Shown: positions 46,080-59,772, counted from the first letter of the stretch. The stretch: DNA of 64,000 bases from Endocalyx cinctus (GCA_001600455.1 BCKC01000003.1:3820315-3884314), one strand, 5' to 3'. Notes: a model not told the origin generated them from the letters alone. A program made the numbers and translations.

Positions 46080-46665
46080 TTGAATTAAAAGCAAATATAG
46101 AAATATGAACGTCTAGATGAAGCAAAAAGCAAAATTATTTTCTTCCAGAATTTTGGTTTATAGAGAAGAAGAAAGGATAAAGGAAACCATAACCTCGTCA
46201 TTGAATTGACATAGAAGCACAGATAGACTTTCATAATATCAAATCTTTCGATTGGATGATAATATTCTTATTTTGCTTTTGATTCCTTGTAATATATTGA
46301 AACCCAAGTCTAAGCTATATAGTACCTATTTTCCATATTAATATTCAGATTTATTCTTTAGCTGATTTAAACTTAACCGAACTTTTCTCAAAAGCTTCAC
46401 TCGGTTCATCTTCTTTTTTCCTGGCCCCTTTTCATACCATCAAGGCGTGAGTCCCACATGATAGATAGGAGGTAATAAGTAACCTGAGCACATTTTAACC
46501 CTTTAACCGTTACTCCCCCCAGGGAGTTGTCCCTTAAAAAGTAGCACCCTAAAGCCTGGCAAAATCCAACCTTGTGCTCCTTTAAACAATCCTCAAAATT
46601 CAATCACACGCTCACACACTTCTCACCAGCAAAAGAAAAGACACATGGGAAAAAAAATATCACTT
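46080..46665. other. Intergenic region between convergent genes
   Basis: AT-rich 3' flanks of the phosphatase and MFS genes. Nothing else seen. Confidence 0.5.
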
Positions 46666-48212
46666 TTAATCAGACCGCTTCCTAGCGTTCGGCTGGCCGA
46701 ACCAGCAAAGCAGCATGACGCCAAAAAGGCCTATAGCGATAGGATGCAGGACAAAAGTACCGGTAGCCTGGGCCAAGAGACCCGTGGTGAAGGGCGCGAC
46801 GGCGCCGCCGGAGGAGCCGAAAGCGCTGATGACGCCGAGGCCGCTGGTCTGCTCGCGGCGGGAGAGGTTGCGGGTGAAGACGGCGGCGGCGCAAGGGTAG
46901 ACGGGGCCGAGGAGGAGGCCGACGATGGCGAGGGAGACGGCCTCGCCGACGACGCTCGGCACGAGCCAGACGAGCAGCTGAAACACGGCGGCGCCGACCA
47001 CGATCAGGCAGACGAACCGCTTCTCGCCCAGGCGCTGGCCCAGCGGCGAGAGCGCGAACCGCCCGATCGTGATCCCGCCCCAGAATCCCGAAGTAACGTA
47101 CCCGACCGAGGAAGGGTTCCCGTTCCGGGTCGCGATCAGGAACGAGATCACCCAGCCCGAGATCGAGACTTCGGCGCCTTGGTACGCGAAGATGAAGAGA
47201 GCGCCTAGGACTACCACTTTGGAGTGGAAGGCGGACAGCATCGCGGATACCCTGCCCTTACCGCTATTACTTTCGGCGGCATCGGCGCCGTGGGAGAGAA
47301 CCTGGTGCAGCATAGCCGGGCTAAGCTCCTTTTCGTAGTTCCAAAATGACCAGGTGGAGAAGCAGAGGCAGAAGAGGGCGAAGCCGAGAGTCAGGAGATA
47401 GTACCGGGACCAGGTGGCACCCGTCGAGACGATGCTAGTGGCAACTATGGGGCCGATGGTTCCCCCGACGCCGTAGCTACCGTGCATAGCGCCGAGCATG
47501 GTGGTGCCGTTCTGCAGGTTCGCGCAGAAGACGTTCCCGAGGGCGAGGGTCTGCGCGAATCCGAAGCCGATGAAAAAGAACCCCAGCACCACGGAAGGGA
47601 AGGGCGCGCCGGCGATGAGGGGGATAAAGCCCAGCGACATCAAGAAGGTGGATAGGCCGAGGGTTCGGGCGCGCCCGAGGCGTAGCTGGATCGTGTCGAC
47701 GAAGGGCGCAGCTATGATGAAGCCTAAGGCGTTGCCGACGAAAATTAGCGAGACAATGGCATAGCCGATGTTGTAATACCTGAAATTAATTTAGTCAGCA
47801 AAGGAACTTCAAACGAGACTCGCCCAAAGATGACATTTTTAATAAGAAAAAGAACTTACGTTTCCATATACGGGATCAAAGCACCGGGAGCGGAATCCGT
47901 CAGACCGCCCATCAAGTTTATCAAGCAGCAAGATGCGAGCCTGTACTTGTTCATGGGCGGGTTGTTGAGGCTGGGAAGGACCTCGACAAGATTAGCGGGC
48001 TCGGCGGGAGTGCCGGGAAGACTGAGCTCAAGATCCCTCTCCTCCGGTGGAGTGGGGGGGCCGGACGGAGGAAACGATCGCAGCGGCGCTAGCTCGATCG
48101 CATCGTCCTGCTGAGGAACGGCGGGGTAAGTCCTCGACACGACCCTCTGTGGAGCTTGCGGAAGTGAGTTCGATTGAACTTGCACGAGACTTCTAAGCAT
48201 TGTGGACTCCAT
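46666..48212 (-). CDS. MFS transporter (BSC6/FHS-like)
   Basis: Two exons, 48212-47860 and 47779-46666, about 488 residues. A Pro/Ser-rich cytosolic N-terminus of about 85 residues precedes a helix with LINLMGGLTDSAPGALIPYMET and 11-12 further membrane segments. A GHxxDRxG-like loop is replaced by APFVDTIQLRLGRAR. This arrangement is that of fungal MFS proteins related to yeast BSC6 and bacterial fucose/glucose permeases. Substrate unknown. It is convergent with the HAD phosphatase. Confidence 0.85.
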
Positions 48213-49941
48213 GTTCTCTGTTTAGGTAAGTACAACTGCTACACGGCGGGAGATGGTTGTTTCTGGCTAGGCAACGAACTGCCTCTGGATTCAAGGTTCA
48301 GAAGTGTGCGCAATCGATATTTCTTTCTACGATCCAGAAATAAGGAAAATGGTAAGAAATTCTACAGGAAATGAGAAAAGGAAAACGTTCAGGGCGATGG
48401 AATTAAACCAGAAGGTAAGATTTTAAGAAGGGTGAAAAAAGGGAAATGAGAGGTCCCCTCGTTCAAATTCTTCTGATTTTATAAATTTTTTCCCGAGATA
48501 ACTCTTCATTGATACAATTTTTTCCCTCTTCTCGTGATACTGGAGAAGAATCGGACCTATTTCCCCACATCTAACTCACCATGCTGCAGACGGTGTGTAA
48601 GCCGGTGCAAGATAACTGGATGTAATGATATCTCGACCCAGAGCGATGACGGCGGACCCTAGATGGGAAAAGCTTACCTAGGTATCAAAGCTGTTGGTCT
48701 GAGGTCGGAGTCTTATTAGCCCACTCATTGCACTATGATACGGAAATAAGTATATGATAAGAACCCCATCGTAAGAATTTTCACGTGCGCCAGTTGTGTG
48801 AATACCCGTGGACGATAGTTGTCGGGTGGGTTGGGCATGTTGAGTTGACTATAAGTGGCAAAACCCCAATCCAGTTAAACTACCCAATTGCGTAATGTAC
48901 GGATTTGGATACTCCGCCATTTAGTATGTGTATTACTAATAGGGTATAGGAGATGCTGAAAATGGGATAATTAATATTGATATATGGATATTCTTATACC
49001 CTATGAATCAAGTTCGTGGATCCAGAAATAAAAATGACTTCTTAACGCCTTGAAAACCTTGATACTTCGTTCTTGATACGTGTACATATCCATGGATGTA
49101 TACATGAATAAAATGCGTATCTCTACTATATAGGTAATAAACCAATATGCGACTTGTTCATCAATATAAAAATATTATGACTCAAGAAAGGAGCTCCATG
49201 TGATTTTAAATATGGAAAAGCCTAGCAACAAGCTAGAGAGTTTCGGTTCCTAAAACAAGAATCCTCATGAAATACAATACTGGTTCAAGTAATACGATAT
49301 ATCAATACTTGGAGTCGATATCCGATAGGACTTTTTAGCTGTAAGGCTATCCATCTCCCTAGCCCCAGATACCATCAGGAAGAAGATTTTTCCTTGCGTT
49401 CGTAACTCTCACATTTGATTATCATCGTCAGATTATATGTTGCTTTCTACCACCAGAGAGGAAGGTAGAACTTCCTAGTTCACTCTTCCCGTCATCATGT
49501 ATGACAGCTAATGATTCATTACGATTTTTTATTACGATGTTGAACATCCTCATACGATTGATTCCCATTGAATATCGACACAAAAGGTACAGATGAGAGC
49601 TGAAGTCAGCGCGGGGCTCGCGAGGATATTGCCCTTACCGCAGTGGATCCGCTGCATTTTCTGTAGCTGCCGTATATACTCCACGACCTTACCCCTCGTA
49701 TCCTTGGCTACATTCCTACTGGGAAGACTGGTTGGGGTCTGTGGACGGTCGGATGGTCGTTTATATGCTGATGGTATGGTTACAACGTACCACTACCCTT
49801 ATAAGCTATGAAGTAATCATAAAAAGAAAGCCATAAGTATATAAAGCCCTGAGGAATAGTGAATTATTTATAAAATAAACTTCAGCATCTCTCTCCTTTT
49901 CATCTCCTCGTCGTTATTTACGACCGGAAATTCTCTCGACT
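48213..49941. other. Divergent promoter spacer of the MFS and nitrilase genes
   Basis: 1.7 kb, AT-rich, no gene supported. The frame 49593-49811 has no family signal. Confidence 0.5.
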
Positions 49942-51038
49942 ATGGCTCCTACTTTCCTAGTTGGCGTGACGCAAGCTGAACCGGGCTGGATCAATCTCTC
50001 CGAGTCGGTCCAGAAGACATGCGACCTGATTGAGACGGCGGCAGATAGCGGGGCAAGAATTGTCGCATTTCCCGAAGTTTGGATCCCAGGTTATCCAGCA
50101 TGGATCTGGTTAGTGATATTTGTTTTATCTTTCGATACCATGAATCAATATGCTCCTGCGTATCAATTTTCCTGTTATCTAACCTAATCTTCTTTATCGC
50201 AAATGGAAGGGACCGTCCCATGGATCTCGAGTTGCAGACGAAGTATATCTATAATTCGCTGCCCCTAGACTCGCCCGAGATGGAGCGGATCAAAGCGACG
50301 GCCAAGGAACGGTCGATCGCCGTCGTCGTCGGGTTCTCGGAGCGCACATCTTCCAACAGCCTCTACATCGCGCAAGCCATCATCTCGCCTCAGGGGGAGA
50401 TGGCGCTGCACCGGCGCAAGATCAAGCCGACGCACATGGAGCGGACCATCTTCGGGGACGGGTCGGGCGCCGACCTGACCAGCGTGGCCGAGCTCGACTT
50501 CGGCGATCCCGTGGGAAAGCTCAAGGTCGGCTGCTTCGCGTGCTGGGAACATACCCAGCCGCTCCTGAAGTACCACGGCGCGTCCCAGGGCGAGGCCGTA
50601 CACGTCTCCATGTGGCCCCCCCTCGACCCTTTCACCGGGGTCGACCACCCGGGCCTGTGGAGCATGACGGCCGAAGGGTGCCAAAACCTGTCTCAGACGT
50701 ACGCCGTCGAGAGCGCCGCGTACGTGCTCCATTGCACCTCGGTCTTCGCCGAGAAGGGGATCGAGGCTATGCGCACCCAGAACGCGCCCATATACTCGCG
50801 GCCCGGAGGCGGTCGGAGCTGCGTAATAGGCCCGGATGGTAGGCGCTTGACGGAGCCGATGGGCGACGGAAAGCCCGAGACCGAGGGTATAGTATACGCG
50901 GACCTAGACCTGACCAAGATCGTCTCTACGAAGGGTTTCTTGGATACCGTAGGTCATTATAGCAGACCAGACTTGTTGTGGCTAGGCGTCGATAAAGAGG
51001 AGAAGAAGGTCGTTGTTCATAGGAATAGGGAACAGTGA
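49942..51038 (+). CDS. Nitrilase (carbon-nitrogen hydrolase)
   Basis: Two exons, 49942-50108 and 50210-51038, about 331 residues. The Glu-Lys-Cys triad is visible: Glu in [12 protein letters not shown], Lys in [12 protein letters not shown] and Cys in GCFACWEH. The WIPGYP and MWP segments are typical of true nitrilases that convert aliphatic or aromatic nitriles, or cyanide, to acids or amides. Length is normal. The intron has a CTAAC-type branch site (ATCTAACCTAATC). Cytosolic; probably a detoxification enzyme. Confidence 0.92.
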
Positions 51039-54000
51039 TTGAAGCCAGAAAATTAAAAAAGGGGTAGAAGAGGGGAAGTTAGCCATATACTTGAGTCTTA
51101 CAGTTTCGCCAATGTTAGGAAGTTATTGCTACTTAATAATCTGAGTTTGGGAATTCTTAATTGGATGTGCAGAAAGTCCACCATCGTCAATAACTCTCGT
51201 TACTTCTAGAAATACTGCATAAATAATTTGTAGGAAAGGGAGAAGGCGACAGATAAAAAAAAAAATGGTTAGACGTATACAGAAGCCACATATAAAAATC
51301 ATGGATCTGAAGGGGCCCGTAGACTCAAGGCATCACAAGGTCATCAAAGTCAGTAAACTGGTGTCCTGCCTATAACTTACCAAGTCGAGTCAGGCGCTTA
51401 ATCAATTACATTACAATTTCGAGACCGAACTCTTCAGAAAGCATCTTCTGGCACAATATAAGGTGTCGTAGGAACCAGTATTTAGAGGCCGTTTAAGTAG
51501 GTCTCCAGACTAGATCTTGCGAATTCCCTTTCACCAAGGACATCTGCGAAATCGGCCAGCATTTAGGAGACATTGCAGGAATATGCCAACTAGATTATGT
51601 TAGTAATCTCTTTCCAACAATAACTGTAATCAGTGAAAGATCAAAACAAGCGTGCTGGAATAAAGAAAGAAAATATATAGCAATAATAAACAGGTGATTG
51701 ATTGCTTGTCATATATGATAATTTCCATTGAGAACCAGTGGATTGTGTTGAATTAATTTCGACCTTCTCCTCGAGACGATGGAGACATATAGGCTTTCCC
51801 TTTCGAAGCAGGCGTACCATTCTTTCCGTAATATAAAAGTTCAAGCATGGAATCTGATATCAAGTTGACTCCAACATTCTCAGCAGCTGTGAGCTCTTTC
51901 CACATCTATAGCTCCTGTTCTCAAGGAAGTTGAGACCAGTTAACGGAGTTAGCTGTAAAAGAGTGTTATGAGTATGAGAGAGTGATAAGGGGTAAAAGGA
52001 TCTTGCGATGTTAATAATAGAAATGAAAAACAGATGTACCATGTAAGCAGTCAAATTTATAATATCGAGAAATTTCTTATTAATTAGAATTGCTATTAGG
52101 TGTGTCTATCTGCCTTTATATATGCCTTAATTAGGCTTTGTCTAAAAGATGATATTGAAACTTTTTCTACTCCGCATAGTATTTAATCATTCTATAAGTA
52201 TACGGATTATATAATAAGTAAATTTAACCAATTACTGGTGATTCATTGCATGACGACGAAGGAACTATTTTCTCAAATGAACCCTGTGGTCCTCTGGCGG
52301 TTTCGGCGCGAAGATTTATAAGTGTGACTCAGCGGTAACAAAATACATGAGGCAGCTCTACTCAAGAGCATTATCAAGAAAAGAAATATCAATGGTCCTC
52401 GATGGGTAGAGAGTCCGTGGGAATAATGCACGACTTTGTAGCCACACGCCCAACTAGTTGTGGCTGGATACATAGCTACAGCCAGGCGGATGACGCATGT
52501 TCAAAATTATCCCTGTCATCGACTATGGCTCTCTCATAAAGGGTACTTTCTCGATGTGAAATGTGACGATGAATCAGATGTTCGAGACTTCTGTACAGAC
52601 CGTTACCCAAAACGAACACTTACATGCCTGTTCAAAAAAAAAAAGTGACTCATCTATAGGATCCAGAAACTACAATTCCGTGGTTCACTTGGCAATATTT
52701 TCTATTGCGGCCCAAGTGCTTTAGTGTAGGGTAAGCGTTCCGGCGTAACACTTGCCGAAAACGAGAGCTGGGCTGGTGCTAAAGACGAACGTTGAGAAAC
52801 CTCATTTCTAGGCACCCGTCGGAATCTCTAGACAGTGCTCGTACGAACAATGATTTCGACCGGTGATGCTCACACCGTATAAACTTCTACACGAAGACAA
52901 CATCTAGAGCAGCTGTCAGTGATTGGCGTTTTGTGCCAGCATACCAAGGCTTCCTTCTTATCATGTTAGAGGGCACTGCTTACAGTACGTAAATAAGCAC
53001 GATAGACCTTACAACCCATACTGGAAAATGACTGCCTGGGATAAGCAGCAATTTTCCATCGTACGAAGATCAACGTGAGCCAACAATATTAGCAATGAAA
53101 AAAATAAAGAGAGCTGTACGGAGTAGTTAAAAATAAAATGGTAGTTATATTACAATATTGAGCTAACTGTATTAGGACTAGTCCATCCCTATCCAAAAGT
53201 AAGGCTGCACAGGTACTTCAGTACTTTATATAGTATTCATTACGGAGTATAGATATGTTGCATCGAAAAGGAGATGTCTGCCCGAGGTCGCAAGCTATTT
53301 CAATGAGTTCAGTATAGCCTATAGGTGAAAGTATGATGAAGGTAAAAACAGAAATGATTCATTAATTAGATCACTTTCTGTGGTCCACTCGCCTCGGGAG
53401 CTACAGTAGTATACACAGTAGGTGTTGCTCGGAAATTGTGGCCCTAACCGCTCCTTTCGTGTACATATAGTATCAGAGTGGGTGCTATGTAGAGAACATG
53501 GGGGCTGGCCGGAAGATCTTATGGGGTATCATGGTATCCCAGTAATACGGTTCCGGGGGGTTGAAACAGTTAGCTATATCTAAAGTCTTGGTTTAGCATC
53601 AACCCTAGCATGATTCACTCGAATTAATAATAAAAATAACAAAAAGAAATTTCTGTTAAATTCTTTACCTGCGTATACATACTCTGTACGTGGTATACAA
53701 GTCTTCCTCTCACTTTCGCCATACTAGAATACCAAAAAATAAAACGGTAAGTGGGGCCTCTTACAACTGAGTTCTTGTGCTCTCATATATATACACGTAC
53801 CACGTACACTATACTATGAAGACAAGGGTTTATATAAGTTCGCAAGACCGATGGCATATTATTAACCTTATACGAACCATAATATCCATAACCTTATCTC
53901 GTTTGGTTCACGGATACGTGTCCTTGTATATTAGCATATGTAAGAAAGGAGTACGGAATACTGCGGTAGTGTAGTAGTATAATACTACATAATAGTATGG

Positions 54001-56582
54001 AGATCATTATGATCGCCGCATATAACCTAGTGTACTGGGTCTTTCGATCTAGATAATGATGAAATCTGTTGAAGAATTTTAGGCTCCCCAGTCATATAAT
54101 ACCCTGTATTATGAATAGGGGCTCACTATACCTATCTCGTCTGCTCATCTGCCCATGCCATGAAATACGTAAACCACCATCGATAATTTTTCTTTATTAG
54201 AAAAAATAAAAGAAAAAAAAAAAACTTCTATGATAGCGTAATGAATAGGACGAAAATAGACTGAACACCTACCATATCTAGTAGCGGGTTGCGAGAGGTG
54301 ATCCCATGGGTCTTGAAAAAAAAATTTTTTTTTCTACCCTGGTGATGTGATTTCAAGTACCCCTCCCGAAACTCAGCAGGCATGCAAGGGAGGTATATAA
54401 GAGTCCGTCTCTGATTATCTTTCCATGCAGGGGTTCGAGAATCTCACTGGTTGATTCGTCTGATTCCGAAGACCATCTACAATAGAAGGTGCACTTGGTA
54501 AAACAGTTCGAGCCCGAGCATCTGTCCTATCTGCATGTTTTGCATAACCGAGGAAACATCGGTTGAATGCTGACATGGTCGACGTACCGAGTCGTTATGC
54601 AGTATGCGACCCACGAGAAGGCCTTTCCTATTCATTCATAATCATGACGTTGACTATGCCGCAGAGGGACATCAGCGGGAGTCGATATTAAACTTGAATA
54701 TCATACCATCAGTTATGTACGTCGACCGATGTCCAATGGTTTACACTCAAGGTAGAGAGTACTGAAGATGTTAATATCATGTGCCAAGAGCAAGTCCATA
54801 GGCTACCTGGATCTTCAAAATCAAGAACAAGGAAAGGGGCGGAAGTAAACTACCGAGAGTGGGATGGACGACGTGCCTAAAGACCCATAAAATAAATCCT
54901 CACGGTCATGTCGGCAACATGGCCGCCATGGATGATCCGCAGCTCAAGGGCCCGCCTCTCCAAGTGTACGTATATACTATTACATATATACTACCCCAAT
55001 GTACCTTACAGTCAAACTCAAGGATTACTCGCTGTAGGAACTGATAATACACCTTCTATTTTGGGGCACACATGGACGAGTTGTCGTAGCTTAAGCCCTG
55101 AGTGGGCAAGTGAAGTTCATTATGAATACGCGCATCTTTCAAACACAGCCTAGTCATGGAGAGCCTCGGTCTATCGAGTCCAGTGACATCAGCAACCAAG
55201 CGAATACGATAAACGTCGTAATGTGGATGGGGTTGTCCACAGGACTTGAAAAAGAAAATACAACCAGGACCCCTGGACCTTTGGCCTCGCTTGATGCCTA
55301 TTCCGAAATGAGGATACAATCCAGTAATCGCGAAATAGACCTCTAATTATGTAATCTCTTCCAAGGAATCACCCGAGACAGTACCAAAGATAACTCATAA
55401 ATGGGCTGGTAGAGAGATGATATTCGTTGAATCAGAAGGTTAACCAGCCGACCCAGTCATTTCACCCAGTACCCTGCGAGGCAGGTAAAAGCCGCCTTGG
55501 CTCAGGAATGTTGAGACAAACAGAACAAGAAAAAAGACGACGGCGGCATAAGAAAAAGCCTTGTCATAAATCCGGTACAAAAATAACTATATACAGTGCA
55601 CGGAACGTACCAAATTGTCATCCCCGACGAAGGATTCAGTGGAGAGAAGAAGAGTCGGCTAGACCCTGAACCATACACTTGGAGAATATTCAATATTAAT
55701 TCCGCTAAAGAACTTCGGGACTTGTTACAATTCATAATCCATGCCGTAAGACACGCATATGTACTATGGATAGGGGATCAAAGAAGGAAAGAATTTGTAT
55801 TCTAAAAAAAAGAAAAGAAAAAAAAAAGGAGACATGATATACATGTCTAGTTACTGATGAAATATTCTCATGTGTCATCTTTAGCACTTACCTCCCATGG
55901 TCTCAAGATAGCTATCATGAAGGAAGAAGTTCGTATGATATCGGCCAGTTGCATGTGACCTACTTACTTTTTCTGGGAGTCATTTTTCCAGTAAGCAAGC
56001 AGCAGGAAGCAGGAGGCAGGTGATCAAGAAAAACAGAGAAAAAAATCCTCATAGGCAATAACGAGAGACCAATATCCATATGTGACAATCTCTCTTTGAC
56101 GAAAATGCTGTTGAGAGACGAAATTTTCGGCAAGCTTTTGTCACAGTTCCGACATCTATGATCTCAGAGTCATGGTAGGGTTTTCCTACTGCTGGCTTAC
56201 CCTGGCCTTCTTATGCGATCTTCCTTATTTGTTGAACATGGTTTGAGATAGTGATTTTTCCTCGCTTTTTCTTGGCAAAGCCATCATCGGAAGGCTTAGA
56301 CGAGAAGAATTGTTGACAATAAACCTAGAAGCAGGGTGTTGTCTTACAGTTCCTCCGCGTCTGTGCGGGTCCCGACAAGTCGGTTTGACAGAATATATAA
56401 TGCCAATAGTAATATGGGGGATCCTCGAGGGTGGGTTTATATTGATTATTATTTTTGTTCTTAAAGTAGCGTTGCTCCCATCCCTGAAAACCTGAAAAAC
56501 TTTCAAGTTCCAAGCCTTACATACATCCCCTCTCTTAAGCCTAAGTTGCTCTTGCATATACCATATACCACATCAGATAATC
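51039..56582. other. 5.5-kb gene-poor AT-rich region
   Basis: No gene that I can support. A small spliced frame near 54926-55153 (exon, GTACGT donor, TTACAG acceptor, stop) is possible but unrecognised. Other short frames look random. The base texture, rich in TATA and TACGTA words, is compatible with decayed repeats, but I could find no element ends. Confidence 0.5.
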
Positions 56583-58043
56583 ATGAGTGTCATAGAAGAT
56601 ATTCGAATTAAGCCTACAGACTGGGCTACGGCTCCAGAGGCAGAGAAATTCCACCTTTCCGACATAGACCATTTCATGCCCAAAATCTACGTTCCCATCG
56701 TCGAAATATTCGAGCTGCCAGCTCGCCTAGAGCGAGCCAAGGTGACCGAGAACATAGCCAATGGCCTAGCAGTCACGCTGAGCCAGTTTCCCATCCTGGC
56801 CGGCGGCCTCAACATGGACGCCAGCACGGGTCGGATGTGGGTGACCAAGAAGCGGGAGTCGTCGGTGGGCCTGCGCGTGAAGCACGCCGCCGACGGCGAG
56901 TTCCCGACCTTCGCCGAGTTCGAAGACCGCGACTTCCCCGTCCACCTGTTCAACGGGATCCTGCCCGAGTTCGTGACGGAGAAGCAGCTCTTCTCGCCCC
57001 TGGGCGACAACGGGGACGAGGACCTCGCCATCGCCACCTTTCAGCTCACCTTCATCCGGGGCGGCCTGATCCTCGGCGTGGCCATCCACCACAACTGCTC
57101 GGACGCGCCCGGTTGCGACGGCTTCCTCACGACCTGGGCCGAGAACTCGGCCGCCGCCATGCACGGGACCCCGTTCAAGCTCGTCGACAAGGCGAGCCTC
57201 GACCGGACCCGGTTCGACGGCGCGAAGACCACGCCGGAGCGCTGGAAGGAGCTAGACCACAAGTTCCCCGTCATCGGGGACGCCGGCGGTCCCCCGCCCC
57301 CGCCCCCCGCCGGCTTCAAGATGCCCGAGATCAAGAGCCGCATGTGGCACTTCAGCAAGAGCAGCGCCGCCGCGCTCAAGCAGGCCTCGATGCCGGACGA
57401 CTCGTGGGTCTCGACGTACGACTCCGTCATGGGCCTCCTGTGGAAGTGCATGGTCCGGGCGAAGCTGCCGCTGCTGGGACGCGACCTCGACGACGAGACC
57501 TGCATGGTGCACGCCCTCAACCGGCGGCAGCGGCTGAACCCGCCTCTGCCGGAAAGGTTCCTCGGAAACGCCGTGGCCTTGCCGAGGGTGGAGCCCGTGA
57601 CGGTGCGGGAGATCCTCCGCGAGGGCAACTTAAAGCAGCAAGCGGCGGCGGTGCGGACCTCGATCAACACGATCGACGGGGACTACGTAGCGGGCCTGTC
57701 GGATTGGATCGCGGGCTTGGAAGACCGTCGTTGGATCACCGTTAACATGGATTCGTTCATGGGCCTCGACCTGAGCGGCACAAGTTGGCAGATGATGAAC
57801 CCTTACGAGAAGCACGACTTTGGCTTCGGAGTCCCGAAGGCTCTGCGCTGGCCTAACCCCTACATGGAGATGTTCGTCTTCGTCTTCCCGAGTCGTGCCG
57901 GCGTGAAGAAAGACTCGCACGAAGAGGGCATCGAGGTCTGCGTTTGCCTCGAAAAGAGCTGCCAAGACCGGTTGATGAAGGATGAAGAATTGCTGCGGTA
58001 TGCGCAGCCACGCGGAAGTGAAGAGTGGATGGCATACAACTGA
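56583..58043 (+). CDS. BAHD-type acyltransferase
   Basis: A single 486-residue frame. The family motif appears as HHNCSDAPG (His169, His170, Asp174), a variant of HHxxxDG, and the structural DFGWG motif as DFGFG near residue 418. The layout is that of fungal members such as trichothecene 3-O-acetyltransferase and related hydroxycinnamoyl-type enzymes, which transfer acyl groups from CoA to alcohols or amines. A proline run near residue 238 is a loop insertion. GC content is very high in the middle. A CYP65-like P450 is 1.7 kb away, so both may serve one small pathway, but that is inference. Confidence 0.87.
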   Translation: MSVIEDIRIKPTDWATAPEAEKFHLSDIDHFMPKIYVPIVEIFELPARLERAKVTENIANGLAVTLSQFPILAGGLNMDASTGRMWVTKKRESSVGLRVKHAADGEFPTFAEFEDRDFPVHLFNGILPEFVTEKQLFSPLGDNGDEDLAIATFQLTFIRGGLILGVAIHHNCSDAPGCDGFLTTWAENSAAAMHGTPFKLVDKASLDRTRFDGAKTTPERWKELDHKFPVIGDAGGPPPPPPAGFKMPEIKSRMWHFSKSSAAALKQASMPDDSWVSTYDSVMGLLWKCMVRAKLPLLGRDLDDETCMVHALNRRQRLNPPLPERFLGNAVALPRVEPVTVREILREGNLKQQAAAVRTSINTIDGDYVAGLSDWIAGLEDRRWITVNMDSFMGLDLSGTSWQMMNPYEKHDFGFGVPKALRWPNPYMEMFVFVFPSRAGVKKDSHEEGIEVCVCLEKSCQDRLMKDEELLRYAQPRGSEEWMAYN

Positions 58044-58591
58044 GTCGCTTATGCGAGAAACAATGATCTTCGCACAATTTTGAATTTGCGTCTTTTTTTT
58101 TTTTTTTGGTGTTATAAGCATTCTGTGGAAGCTGTGTATTTTGGCGTTTGCGAATTTGTTTTGTTTTCCTTTTTCTTGAAATTTAGAACGTTCGGTCCAG
58201 ACCGTATCTGATCATAATTATAAAGAAAGAAAGAGATATGGGGGTACTAGCGAGAAATTAGAAGAGTATACGGTATTGCGTGAAAGAGATACACATAGTT
58301 GGTTCGAAGAACAATGAGAAATTCAATATTTTCTTTGACGGTGCTCTCCACGTTTTAATACAAGCTCATAGGCTGATAAATTTACGTCAAACCATGTAAA
58401 TCGCCCTTTGTTCCTGGGAACGTGGGAAGTGTTTCGAGCTTACCTGCACTTCCTCTCAGAGGTTCTCCCATCGTACTTATTTAGCATTGGATTTATTCTG
58501 TAAAACTAAACTGCTTCAGCTCGTGTAGTTATTTCAGTATCTAGTTCACACAGCTTATTCCAAACTCAATACCGTACTTAAAAGAAATCCG
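58044..58591. other. Spacer
   Basis: AT-rich, with a T run near 58094-58108. No gene seen. Confidence 0.5.
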
Positions 58592-59290
58592 ATGGCGCGA
58601 ACACGTATCAACAAAAGCACAGCTACTCGAAAGCAGCCGGGTCGGGCTGCCAGAAACGCACAGACAAAGACGACGCCATCACCACCACCAGCAGATAGCG
58701 ATAGCATCGTCAAGAAAACCGCATTCAAGAGAAAAAGCTTACGATACAAGAAAACAGCGAAGGAACTGCAAAGAGCGCTGAAACGAAGGGTCGACGCCCT
58801 GGATCCCGAGGTCGCATGGGAGGAGCAGGTTAGACTTCTTAATATCGACAACAACAATACTGCCAACGATAACAATAATCACTCGTTTCTAGATCGTAGA
58901 GAGCCCGTCATCTCCGGAAGGAGAGGAAGCACGACGGCGAGGACCCGTGGGCTGCGCAGACTGTCCGAAGCCATGTACGTGGACCCAGACGGTTTTGACA
59001 GCGACGACCAAGACCCGCTTCAGAGGTCGGAGCGTTGGATTCCAGAGATGCAATACCGGCGTCGTCCCACTACGAGACCGGCCTGCGTGCCAATGGCGCT
59101 GTGGATGTCGTACAGTCTTCTGGACGAATACATCTACCGGCTGTCGCTCTCTCCGGAAGAGGTCGCGTCGCTACCCCTCATGGATGAGATATATAATTTT
59201 CAGAGCGGAGGGCTAAAACCAACCGCGCCCCCTGGATTCATGTGGGATGATCGAAAACGTCTGGTTCCTTTACCGATGGGGAATGAATAA
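58592..59290 (+). CDS. Uncharacterised basic protein, 232 residues
   Basis: A clean frame from ATG to TAA with no intron. The first 80 residues are Lys/Arg/Thr-rich (KKTAFKRKSLRYKKTAKELQR), suggesting a nuclear or nucleic-acid-binding location. A low-complexity Asn run (NNNTANDNNNH) follows, then an acidic patch and a better ordered C-terminal half with WMSYSLLDEYIYRLSL and PPGFMWDDRKRLVPLP. I do not recognise a family. Regular codon use and length make a real gene likely. Confidence 0.62.
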   Translation: MARTRINKSTATRKQPGRAARNAQTKTTPSPPPADSDSIVKKTAFKRKSLRYKKTAKELQRALKRRVDALDPEVAWEEQVRLLNIDNNNTANDNNNHSFLDRREPVISGRRGSTTARTRGLRRLSEAMYVDPDGFDSDDQDPLQRSERWIPEMQYRRRPTTRPACVPMALWMSYSLLDEYIYRLSLSPEEVASLPLMDEIYNFQSGGLKPTAPPGFMWDDRKRLVPLPMGNE

Positions 59291-59772
59291 GAATCAGAAT
59301 TGATTCAAAACATAACTTATAATTAGTAAACGTCATCGCATCACGAGTCGCAGTTTTTCAATCCAAGTTCTATGTTCGAGAAATTTTTATTGTAATTAGG
59401 ACTTGATAGATATTTTCTCAAAACTCATGATTTGATGGTTCATCAGGTCTTCGCGTCATTTTCGCATAAGTAATAAGAGGGGGAAAGGGAGGGGGTGATC
59501 GTTACCGCTATATTTCATTGTGTTATATTGATCAGTAAATAGGAAAATGTAAGCTTTCTCTTGTATTAATGGATTATTTCTTCATCGTGGTTATCTTATA
59601 TATCCACAGGCAAAACAGCCTTTCACAGAATATAAATCTTGATTTCCAATATTTAGTTATGCACACTCTCGTCCGGAAAATTCCGACATTTCGAGCCCTG
59701 AAGTGATATTCGATCCACAAGATTTCGTCCGAACTAACCCCTCAAGCTTCACTGTATCCTTAACGCTGTCAC
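59291..59772. other. Spacer between convergent genes
   Basis: AT-rich 3' flanks; nothing else seen. Confidence 0.5.

Noticed and set aside
46645..47208. 187-residue plus-strand frame
   Set aside because: Antisense of the GC-rich MFS exon; composition-driven.
56837..57745. 302-residue plus-strand Arg-rich frame
   Set aside because: Alternate phase of the very GC-rich acyltransferase gene; lacks stops because of base composition.
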